Shown here in pieces: positions 17,799-24,250 of a stretch of DNA of 64,000 bases (positions are counted from its first letter, which is position 1; every line of letters begins with the position of its first letter). The position numbers were made by a program, and so were the translations under genes. The notes beneath the pieces were generated by a model. That model was not told the DNA's origin and made no database searches. It saw nothing but the letters and a program-made list of their open reading frames with translations. Source of the stretch: Pseudaeromonas sharmana (GTDB lineage: Bacteria > Pseudomonadota > Gammaproteobacteria > Enterobacterales > Aeromonadaceae); assembly GCF_042649925.1 (NCBI RefSeq), contig NZ_JBHSAF010000007.1, forward strand, positions 186,001 through 250,000. Reading direction: 5' to 3'.

Positions 17799-18980
17799 TC
17801 AATATTTGACCGTCAGGTCAAGTCCAACGCGCTCATCGCTATAAGCAGACGCACTGGAGCTTGATCTTCTGTTCTGCACCACGCCATACAGCTCACTGGC
17901 TACCATCGAATACGGTGTCCAATTCACTGACAGGCGGTAACTGTCGGTAACATCATGCTGCGACGGCAGCAAGCTGCTCTCCACCACACCGTACTGGGTA
18001 CGACGCTGGGTCCAGCTCAATTGGCTCGCCACCTTCTGCGTCATCTGCCAGTCCGCCTGCAGCAGGTAGTTGTTACTGACACTGACACGCGCATTGTTGC
18101 CGGCATCGTCGGCATCCCGCTGTGCCGATGCCAGCCAACGCAGCTTGTCACTGGCCCGCCACTGCACCTCTGCGCGACCAAAACGCTCGGTACTGCTTTG
18201 ATCGCCCAGTTCAAATTGCCAATTAATCCAGCCACTGCTCAACCGGGTCGTCAGCTGCGCCGTCACCGGCCATGACAATTCTGCTGACACCTTGCGCCGC
18301 CGATAATCCCGGCTCAGCAGCGAATCTTGCTCATAGGCGATCCAGCGGTCCTGATAAACCAGAGACCAATCTGTCCCCCGGGCTGTCCGCCAGCCGGCGG
18401 TCATATCCCAACCCTGCTCCACCAAGTCCAGAGATGGCCGCCGATCATGCTCGCTATCCCGACGCGCCACATCCACGATGATGCGGGCTCTGTGCCCATC
18501 ACCGAGTTGCAATCCGGCCATCAGGTTTTGCTCATCCACCATGTCCTTGATGCCCTGAGCGACATCGTCAAACGACGCCAGGGTGTGACTCTGACTCAGA
18601 CTGGCTCCGGGTCGCAAAAGCGATCCTGCGGCGCCTTTCCAGGTCGCAGACCATTGATAACCGCTGTAATCCATACTGCGGTTATTCATATAACGCGGCG
18701 AAAACAGTGCCGCCGACAACGCCAGGTTCTGACGGGAAAAATCCTGGTTGTAACGCGTAGAAAGCCGCGGCGTCGTGATGACATCCTCGCGCACCAAGCC
18801 GGCGGTCGACTCATCGTCAGCCAGGCGGAACAAGTTGCTGTCGTACAACGCCTCCAGTGATGCCTGCAGCGAGAACCGATCCGCCTCGTCATAGCGCGCA
18901 TGTACCGGCATCCCCACCAGCAGACAACTGCAGACCCACAGATGCCGGGTCCTATCTCTGTTGCGTTGATATCTGTTCAC
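17799..18980 (-). CDS. epsL: EpsL, outer-membrane beta-barrel protein of exosortase EPS loci
   Basis: The 393-residue protein has a signal peptide (HLWVCSCLLVGMPVHA) followed by alternating amphipathic strands and a C-terminal strand ending VGLDLTVKY, which looks like an outer-membrane barrel signature. The repeated W-x-x-x-D and Y-D-S-N-L-F elements match the EpsL family, also described as putative polysaccharide transport porins. It is the first gene of the EPS operon. The start is a GTG with a weak ribosome-binding site, and no better start precedes the signal peptide. The tandem palindromes about 70 bp upstream may control it. Confidence 0.88.
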   Translation of the reverse strand: MNRYQRNRDRTRHLWVCSCLLVGMPVHARYDEADRFSLQASLEALYDSNLFRLADDESTAGLVREDVITTPRLSTRYNQDFSRQNLALSAALFSPRYMNNRSMDYSGYQWSATWKGAAGSLLRPGASLSQSHTLASFDDVAQGIKDMVDEQNLMAGLQLGDGHRARIIVDVARRDSEHDRRPSLDLVEQGWDMTAGWRTARGTDWSLVYQDRWIAYEQDSLLSRDYRRRKVSAELSWPVTAQLTTRLSSGWINWQFELGDQSSTERFGRAEVQWRASDKLRWLASAQRDADDAGNNARVSVSNNYLLQADWQMTQKVASQLSWTQRRTQYGVVESSLLPSQHDVTDSYRLSVNWTPYSMVASELYGVVQNRRSSSSASAYSDERVGLDLTVKY

Positions 18981-19047
18981 CGTCCGTCCGTATTCTGGTT
19001 AACCGGCGACTGTCCACTGTCACCTGGGTCAGTGCCGGCCTTGGTTA

Positions 19048-19067
19048 AACCGGTTATCCAACCGGTT
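19048..19067. promoter_or_regulatory. Two tandem AACCGGTT palindromes upstream of epsL
   Basis: AACCGGTT occurs at 19048-19055 and again at 19060-19067, separated by ATCC. Each copy is a perfect palindrome and the starts are 12 bp apart. A related GGTTAACCGG lies at 18997-19006, closer to the gene. The site is 68-87 bp upstream of the epsL start, where an operator would sit. No regulator can be named. A weak CRP-like half-site (TCACA at 19085-19089) is nearby. Confidence 0.45.
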
Positions 19068-19144
19068 GTGTAATGTCTGCTACGTCACAACACTCAGCGC
19101 CCAAGACCGTGACTCCCGTTGGCATGCAAGGAGCCATGCGCTAT

Positions 19145-19663
19145 TCAATACCAGGCGTGCAACCCCTGCCGTGTAGCCAGTCGACGCCGGCGCATCAACC
19201 ACCCCATCAGACCGGCACCAGCCAATAGCAAGAGATAGGTAGCCGGTTCGGGAACGGGCAGTACGGTCCGCATCAGAACTTCCACGCCGTCAAAGACAAA
19301 ACCCGGCTTCACGCTGACCAAAGAGCCGCTCTCAGGGGTAAACACCACGGCAGCCACGTTATTGCTCGACGCCTGCAGGTAGACCAGCGATCCGACCAGC
19401 CTGGTGGGCAACACTTGCGTCTGATAGTTGGTGAATGTGCCCTCAGTCGAAATGGCGACGTCGGTATTCAGCCAGGCCAGCAGGTGGGCATAGCTACCAC
19501 TAAAGAAGGTAAAAACCAGGCTCTGTCCCAAGGTGCCGTCGGCCACATAGGCGCCCGAGGCATCGGGCTCCACCGATGCCTCGATCACCGCCGCGTGAGA
19601 CAATGCCGGGCAGATCCCGCACGCTAACAGCAGCGCCAACACCCAAGATTTAATCCGCAACAT
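19145..19663 (-). CDS. PEP-CTERM sorting domain protein 1
   Basis: The 172-residue protein has a signal peptide (VLALLLACGICPALSHA) and a textbook PEP-CTERM tail: VPEPATYLLLLAGAGLMG followed by WLMRRRR. That is a PEP motif, a hydrophobic helix and a basic cluster. Such proteins are exported, cut by an exosortase and placed at the surface or in the matrix. The middle part is beta-rich, with no domain I recognise. The ATG at 19663 has GAAGGAG five bases upstream. A 14-residue extension follows the basic cluster, which is slightly unusual. It lies between epsL and a second PEP-CTERM gene. Confidence 0.92.
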   Translation of the reverse strand: MLRIKSWVLALLLACGICPALSHAAVIEASVEPDASGAYVADGTLGQSLVFTFFSGSYAHLLAWLNTDVAISTEGTFTNYQTQVLPTRLVGSLVYLQASSNNVAAVVFTPESGSLVSVKPGFVFDGVEVLMRTVLPVPEPATYLLLLAGAGLMGWLMRRRRLATRQGLHAWY

Positions 19664-19869
19664 ACATACTCCTTCAGCGCAGCCCATCCTTGCTGCGCCG
19701 TGAATCAGAGGCGCTGACTCACCTGTTCCATGGCACGGCGAATAGAGAAGAACGCCACACCGGGATAAAGAAGAGCGGATGGGAACATCCACCCCGGCCA
19801 ACACTTCGGAACACCACGTACGGCTGCGATGTTCCGGACTGAAATTAACGGTTTCGTCTAGCTAACATC

Positions 19870-19889
19870 AGGCCGCTCAAAAGCGGCCT
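19870..19889 (-). repeat. Hairpin overlapping the stop codon of the second PEP-CTERM gene
   Basis: AGGCCGCT and AGCGGCCT pair perfectly around a four-base loop. The stop codon of the PEP-CTERM gene (19877-19879) lies inside it. No run of T follows on the minus strand, so it is a weak terminator or attenuator at best. It could reduce readthrough into PEP-CTERM gene 1 or stabilise the upstream mRNA. Confidence 0.4.
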
Positions 19890-20296
19890 ATGTCCGCAGA
19901 GACCTCATGACGTCCCCAGCGGCGACGTGAGACAGAGATACCCACCAGACCCAGCGCAACTAGCGCCACCAGGCCTGGTTCAGGCAAATCGGTGGCATCC
20001 GTCAGCAACAGGGCAACGGGCGAGTCAGTCACCGAGGTTGGCAACAACTCGGACACCATGGGTAACCAGCTCAGATCACTGAAGCCCAGCAGGCTCAAAG
20101 AGGGAGAAAAGTGGGTAGGTTCGGCCAGTGTCGCGGGCAAGGTGGTCGCCGGACTGCCTTGTATCAGGGAGGCGATCGTTGACCCATGGCCATTCAGCGC
20201 AACGCCATCATAAGTCTGCGCATGACAAACTGACGACAGTGACAGCAGCAACAGCATCAGCATTTTTTTACGCAGCAACGTAGTTGAGTATTTCAT
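19877..20296 (-). CDS. PEP-CTERM sorting domain protein 2
   Basis: The 139-residue protein has a signal peptide (MLMLLLLSLSSVCHA), a short Ser/Thr/Leu-rich body and the tail LPEPGLVALVALGLVGISVS plus RRRWGR, a clear PEP-CTERM sorting signal. The body carries no known domain. The ATG at 20296 is supported by GGAGGG upstream. A 12-residue tail follows the basic cluster, as in its neighbour. It is probably the first gene of a two-gene unit facing a regulatory region of about 500 bp. With XrtB encoded 8 kb away in the same direction, it is a likely substrate. Confidence 0.88.
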   Translation of the reverse strand: MKYSTTLLRKKMLMLLLLSLSSVCHAQTYDGVALNGHGSTIASLIQGSPATTLPATLAEPTHFSPSLSLLGFSDLSWLPMVSELLPTSVTDSPVALLLTDATDLPEPGLVALVALGLVGISVSRRRWGRHEVSADIGRF

Positions 20297-20370
20297 CCTT
20301 GTACCCTCCGTGTTCTTCGCCACGCTGAACACCCCTCGCTTGACGACGACTGTTCAGGTTGGAATTCGAA

Positions 20371-20391
20371 TGCGGAAATTCAAATTCCGCA
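20371..20391. promoter_or_regulatory. Inverted repeat TGCGGAA-N7-TTCCGCA, copy 1
   Basis: This 21-bp element has perfect 7-bp arms around a 7-base spacer (ATTCAAA). It lies 75 bp upstream of the start codon of the second PEP-CTERM gene. The arms and spacer length are identical to copy 2 at 20682-20702, while the spacers differ. That is what a dimeric transcription factor site would look like. The regulator is unknown. Confidence 0.6.
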
Positions 20392-20396
20392 CTCGC

Positions 20397-20414
20397 ACCT
20401 GCAGTAATGCAGGT
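20397..20414. promoter_or_regulatory. 18-bp inverted repeat ACCTGCA-N4-TGCAGGT
   Basis: Perfect 7-bp arms flank a four-base centre (GTAA), five bases from inverted repeat copy 1. It could be an operator or an mRNA hairpin. It has no T-run, so it is not a terminator. It is 101-118 bp upstream of the PEP-CTERM start. Confidence 0.4.
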
Positions 20415-20495
20415 TCCGTTCCTCTTCTAACGTTTTTGAAACAAAATCGGTGAAATTTCGCTCCAAACCTCGTAGGTCACCTGTCCGGGACAAGA

Positions 20496-20511
20496 TGTGA
20501 CGTACATCACC
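20496..20511. promoter_or_regulatory. CRP/FNR-family-like binding site
   Basis: TGTGA-CGTACA-TCACC matches the CRP core consensus TGTGA-N6-TCACA with one mismatch. It lies about 200 bp upstream of the PEP-CTERM start. CRP-family regulators (for example Clp in Xanthomonas, which binds c-di-GMP) control polysaccharide genes in other bacteria. Only the site is seen. The regulator is inferred. Confidence 0.5.
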
Positions 20512-20681
20512 CTATTGCCAGGGTACAGAGAAAATTTAACCGAGCAATGTGACCATTTGGCGACGGCATCCTGCCATTTTTCATGGGCACACTTAGGAGG
20601 CAAACGCACCAAAAGAATCCACACAGTGCGTTACATCACAGCATCAACAACGAGCCGAGACTCTATCAGAACCAAAATCAA

Positions 20682-20702
20682 TGCGGAAGCATAATTTCCG
20701 CA
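20682..20702. promoter_or_regulatory. Inverted repeat TGCGGAA-N7-TTCCGCA, copy 2
   Basis: The arms and 7-base spacing are the same as in copy 1, and the spacer is GCATAAT. The two copies are 311 bp apart, compatible with looping between two operators. It is 386 bp upstream of the PEP-CTERM start and about 90 bp downstream of the gppA stop. Confidence 0.6.
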
Positions 20703-20740
20703 ACAGCTTTATAACAAAAGCAGAAAAGGAGAAGGCGCAA

Positions 20741-20757
20741 ACCTTTTCAAAAAAGGT
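20741..20757 (-). terminator. Possible weak terminator of gppA
   Basis: ACCTTTT and AAAAGGT form a 7-bp stem with a three-base loop, 38 bp after the gppA stop on the minus strand. Only three T follow, and the stem is AT-rich, so termination here is uncertain. Confidence 0.3.
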
Positions 20758-20794
20758 CAGACCAGACAAGGAGTTAGCACAAGAATTGTGGGGA

Positions 20795-22294
20795 TTACGA
20801 CTCTACAACGCGCGTTGGCCAGCCCATCAGGGTCTGTTTTTTAGCCTCGTCCTGCAGCTCGGATGCACGCAAGTAATGCACCTGCTGCCAACCCGCAGGT
20901 AACCAGATAGTCAGGCCATCATCATTCTCACCCGCCGCCTCAAGCCGGAACTCGGGGACTGTGCCCTCGGTGCGCCGCATGCAGAGGATGATCGAGATAC
21001 GCAACAGGCGGGCCAGGCGGCAGGCTTGCGCCTGGGAGACCGCGTTCTGCCGTTCGAGCGCATCCAGCTTGAATTCGTCGCGCTGATTGAACAGCAGAGC
21101 CGATAAGAGTTGCTTCTGAGCCTGGGTAAAGCCAGGCATATCGATGTTATCAATGATGTAGGCGGCATGTTGCGGGGCTTTCTTGTATTCGATACACAGC
21201 CCCAGCTCGTGCAGCATCGCGGCCCAACGCAACATGGGGCGTCCATACTGCTCGCTCAGATGCCACGGTAATTGCAACTGGGCAAAGCCCTGTAGCGCCG
21301 CATTGCGCACGCGTTCTGCCTGTTCACGATCCAGTTGATAGCGGGTGATCAGGCTCTCGGCGGTACGCTCACGAGCGTCACAGTCACGCTTCCGACCCAC
21401 CATGCCATAGATGATGCCTTCACGCAGGGCGCCACCGGCCAGCGTCATGGTCTCAATGTGCAGGGCTTCGAAGATGGCAATCAGAATCGCCAGGCCGGAT
21501 GGAAAGACGGTCAGTCGTTCCGGCGCCAACCCCTGCAACACCAATTGGTCGAGACGGCCGCACTGTATCGCTTGCGCTCTTAGCTCATTGAGCTTGCTCA
21601 GCGTCACGCGCTCACTGCGGCCCTGGGCCATCATGATTTCCTGCAGCGCCTGGACCGTGCCGGAAGCTCCGACACATGTGCTCCAGCCGAGAGCCACATA
21701 CTGCTGGCATACGGCATCCAGCACCTCGCGCGCACCGGCGATGGCGGCATCGAAATTCGCCGCGCTGAGCAAGCCATCGGAAAAATAACGCTTCAGCCAG
21801 GTAACACAGCCCATATGCAAGCTATTGAGCAATTTGGCATCGTTCTGTTCACCGATCACCAGCTCGGTACTGGCACCACCAATATCGATCACCAGCCGCT
21901 TGCCTTCGCCACTGGAGGTCCAGGAGACCCCCTGGTAGATGGTTCTGGCCTCATCCTCACCGCTGATCACTTCGACATGATGGCCAAGGATGCGCTCCGC
22001 TTCGGTCAGGAAACGTTCCACATTTCGCGCCAGGCGCAATGTTGCCGTACCAACGATACGGGTATTTTCCTTCGGAACGTCTTGCAGCTGTTCGGCAAAC
22101 AGGCGCAAACAATCCCAGCCACGCGCCATCGCCTCGTCGCTCAGGTGGTTATCCGCATCCAGGCCTGCAGCCAAACGCACCTTGCGTTTGACCTTGGCCA
22201 CAGTACGGATAGCACCAGCCACCTCACGCACAACCAACATGTGGAAACTGTTGGAGCCCAGATCGATTGCGGCATAGAGCGGTGACTGATTCAC
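20795..22294 (-). CDS. gppA: Ppx/GppA phosphatase (guanosine pentaphosphatase / exopolyphosphatase)
   Basis: The 499-residue protein has the Ppx/GppA core: YAAIDLGSNSFHMLV, then GTATLRLARN, ISGEDEARTIYQGV and VIDIGGASTELVIG. These are the phosphate-binding loops of the ASKHA fold. An HD-like C-terminal part with HELGL follows. It converts pppGpp to ppGpp and may hydrolyse polyphosphate. The GTG at 22294 has AGGAAG upstream and avoids overlapping rhlB, whereas an in-frame ATG at 22327 would overlap. The order rhlB-gppA beside trxA and rho matches E. coli, which favours gppA over ppx. Confidence 0.92.
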   Translation of the reverse strand: MNQSPLYAAIDLGSNSFHMLVVREVAGAIRTVAKVKRKVRLAAGLDADNHLSDEAMARGWDCLRLFAEQLQDVPKENTRIVGTATLRLARNVERFLTEAERILGHHVEVISGEDEARTIYQGVSWTSSGEGKRLVIDIGGASTELVIGEQNDAKLLNSLHMGCVTWLKRYFSDGLLSAANFDAAIAGAREVLDAVCQQYVALGWSTCVGASGTVQALQEIMMAQGRSERVTLSKLNELRAQAIQCGRLDQLVLQGLAPERLTVFPSGLAILIAIFEALHIETMTLAGGALREGIIYGMVGRKRDCDARERTAESLITRYQLDREQAERVRNAALQGFAQLQLPWHLSEQYGRPMLRWAAMLHELGLCIEYKKAPQHAAYIIDNIDMPGFTQAQKQLLSALLFNQRDEFKLDALERQNAVSQAQACRLARLLRISIILCMRRTEGTVPEFRLEAAGENDDGLTIWLPAGWQQVHYLRASELQDEAKKQTLMGWPTRVVES

Positions 22295-22307
22295 GAGTGA
22301 CTTCCTG

Positions 22308-23588
22308 TCAGGCTTTTTTCGGTCCACGACGACGTTGGCCAGAAGGCTGCCGATCGCGCATATTACGGTTCACACCAGCACGGTGACGATGGATTCGCTT
22401 CGGTGCCGCCACATCCTGCAGCAGCGCTTCACGGTCGTATTTACTAACCGGGATCGGATGGCGAATATAACCTTCGATTGCCGGCAGGTTGAACGCATAG
22501 TCTTCACAGGCAAAGCTGATCGAATGCCCGCTTTTACCCGCGCGACCGGTTCGTCCAATGCGGTGTACATAGTCCTCGCAATCGTCCGGCAGGTCATAGT
22601 TGAAGACATGGGTGACATCGGGAATATGCAAGCCTCGAGCCGCAACATCGGTTGCCACCAGAATATCCAGCTGCCCCTTGGTGAAGTCATCCAGGATCTT
22701 CAGGCGTTTCTTCTGCGGCACGTCACCGGTCAGCAACCCGACGCGATGGCCATCGGCCTCCAGCCAGGCATGCACCTCTTCGCAGCTGTGCTTGGTATTG
22801 GCGAAAACGATGGCCTTCTCCGGCCACTCTTCTTCAATCAATGTCAGCAACAGGCGCATCTTGTCGTCATTGGACGGGTAGAACAGCTCTTCCTTGATGC
22901 GCTGGCCAGTCATTTGCTCGGGCTCGACCTGCACATGTTCCGGCTGGCTCATGTGTTCATACGCCAGCTCCTGCACCCGCAACGACAAGGTGGCAGAAAA
23001 CAGCATGTTCTGGCGTCTTGCCGGTGCCGGCATGCGTCGGAACAGATAACGGATGTCCTTGATAAAGCCGAGGTCAAACATGCGATCGGCTTCGTCCAGG
23101 ACAACGACCTGGATCCGGGAGAGATCGATGATGCCCTGCTTGAGATAATCGATGATTCGCCCTGTGGTGCCGATAAGAACATCGACCCCTTTCTCCAGAG
23201 CCGCCAGCTGCTTGTCGTAGCCGTCGCCACCATAGGCCAGCCCGATGCGCAATCCGGTGGATTCAGCCATCGGCTCGGCATCGTTGTAGATTTGCACCGC
23301 CAGCTCGCGAGTGGGCGCCATAATCAGCGCACGCAACTGCTTGGTTTGCCGCTCTTCGCTATCCGGGTGCGTCAGCAGATGATTGAAGGTACCCGCCAGA
23401 AACGCGATGGTCTTACCGGTACCCGTCTGAGCTTGGCCAGCGATATCCTTGCCTGCGAGCAGAACCGGAATTGACAGCGCCTGAATCGGCGTACAGTAAT
23501 GGAAGCCCTTGGCCTCCAGCCCGGCCAGAACCTGGGGTTCAAGGCCCATTTCGGCGAATTTTTGGTCAGTTAAGTGTGTTTTGCTCAT
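22308..23588 (-). CDS. rhlB: ATP-dependent RNA helicase RhlB
   Basis: The 426-residue DEAD-box helicase starts MSKTHLTDQKFAEMGL, nearly the E. coli RhlB start. It carries the Q motif (GFHYCTPIQ), AQTGTGKT, PTRELA, VLDEADRMFD, SAT and HRIGRTGRAG in order. The C-terminus is basic (NRNMRDRQPSGQRRRGPKKA). RhlB is the helicase of the RNA degradosome and works with RNase E. The gene is divergent from trxA, as in many gammaproteobacteria. Its ribosome-binding site is weak. gppA follows 13 bp downstream and is probably co-transcribed. Confidence 0.97.
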   Translation of the reverse strand: MSKTHLTDQKFAEMGLEPQVLAGLEAKGFHYCTPIQALSIPVLLAGKDIAGQAQTGTGKTIAFLAGTFNHLLTHPDSEERQTKQLRALIMAPTRELAVQIYNDAEPMAESTGLRIGLAYGGDGYDKQLAALEKGVDVLIGTTGRIIDYLKQGIIDLSRIQVVVLDEADRMFDLGFIKDIRYLFRRMPAPARRQNMLFSATLSLRVQELAYEHMSQPEHVQVEPEQMTGQRIKEELFYPSNDDKMRLLLTLIEEEWPEKAIVFANTKHSCEEVHAWLEADGHRVGLLTGDVPQKKRLKILDDFTKGQLDILVATDVAARGLHIPDVTHVFNYDLPDDCEDYVHRIGRTGRAGKSGHSISFACEDYAFNLPAIEGYIRHPIPVSKYDREALLQDVAAPKRIHRHRAGVNRNMRDRQPSGQRRRGPKKA

Positions 23589-23719
23589 GGCAGACAGGTT
23601 ATCAGGTTGGACTTGCAATAATAAACAGGATCATTTCAAATAGGGCAACTATTTGCCTTTTATTTACATCTATTGGTGCTTTTTCCCAACAGATGATCAA
23701 CATCAGACTGGAGTGGTAG

Positions 23720-24046
23720 ATGAGTGACAAGATTGTTCAACTGACCGATGCCAGCTTCGAAGCAGACGTGCTCAAGGCTCAGGGCCCTGTACTGGTCGAC
23801 TTCTGGGCTGAATGGTGTGGCCCATGCAAGATGATCGCACCGATTCTCGATGAAGTAGCAGATGAATATGCAGGCAAACTGACTGTCGCCAAGTTGAACA
23901 TCGACCAGAATGCCGAAACGGCGCCGAAATATGGCATCCGCGGCATTCCGACCCTGTTGCTGTTCAAGAATGGTGCTGTCGCAGCCACCAAAGTAGGTGC
24001 CCTGTCCAAGAGCCAGCTCAAAGATTTCCTGGACGCCAACATCTGA
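23720..24046 (+). CDS. trxA: Thioredoxin 1
   Basis: The 108-residue protein has the thioredoxin active site WCGPC (32-36), the conserved cis-proline loop GIRGIPTLLLF and the usual length. It reduces cytosolic protein disulfides and is recycled by thioredoxin reductase. GGAGTGG lies a few bases upstream of the ATG. A strong rho-independent terminator follows directly, so trxA is probably monocistronic and separate from rho. Confidence 0.99.
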   Translation: MSDKIVQLTDASFEADVLKAQGPVLVDFWAEWCGPCKMIAPILDEVADEYAGKLTVAKLNIDQNAETAPKYGIRGIPTLLLFKNGAVAATKVGALSKSQLKDFLDANI

Positions 24047-24065
24047 GCGCTTCACAACAAATTTT

Positions 24066-24090
24066 AAAAGAGCGCATTCGCGCTCTTTTT
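24066..24090 (+). terminator. Rho-independent terminator after trxA
   Basis: AAAAGAGCGC and GCGCTCTTTT form a perfect 10-bp stem with an ATTC loop. The run of T lies partly in the stem and ends TTTTT. It begins 20 bases after the trxA stop. Confidence 0.92.
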
Positions 24091-24250
24091 CATTTAATGC
24101 CATCACCAGGCGTGGACGCTCTGAGTATTTGGTGCTAACTTATACAACGTTTCGACAACATCTGCGCTGATATCGTGCGCTCCCCCGTTGAACGCATTCT
24201 CAATCCAGCGACCCTAACCGCCTCACTTTCCAGATACACATCCATCAATC

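Larger units (their letters stand above)
20297..20794. other. Gene-free regulatory region upstream of the PEP-CTERM genes
   Basis: I see no credible gene in these 498 bases. The region holds two copies of the inverted repeat TGCGGAA-N7-TTCCGCA, a CRP-like palindrome and an 18-bp inverted repeat (all listed separately). A small hairpin follows gppA. The base composition is more AT-rich than the flanking genes. I looked for a sigma-54 promoter (GG-N10-GC) on both strands, because PEP-CTERM genes are often sigma-54 dependent, and found none that was convincing. Confidence 0.6.

Noticed and set aside
19069..19089. CRP site upstream of epsL
   Set aside because: Only one half (TCACA) is good. The other half, TGTCT, has two mismatches, so it is noted but not listed as a feature.
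18981..19144. JUMPstart/ops element for RfaH upstream of the EPS operon
   Set aside because: No GGCGGTAGC-type core is present on the minus strand in this gap.
20297..20794. Sigma-54 promoter upstream of the PEP-CTERM genes
   Set aside because: PEP-CTERM genes are often sigma-54 dependent, so I looked for GG-N10-GC on both strands. The partial matches had wrong spacing.
22295..22327. ATG start of gppA at 22327
   Set aside because: It would overlap rhlB by 20 bases and lacks a ribosome-binding site, while the GTG at 22294 has AGGAAG at proper spacing.
22335..23474. A 379-codon open frame on the plus strand opposite rhlB
   Set aside because: The minus strand carries RhlB with all helicase motifs. 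The opposite frame has no recognisable domain and no ribosome-binding site, so it is a shadow of codon bias.
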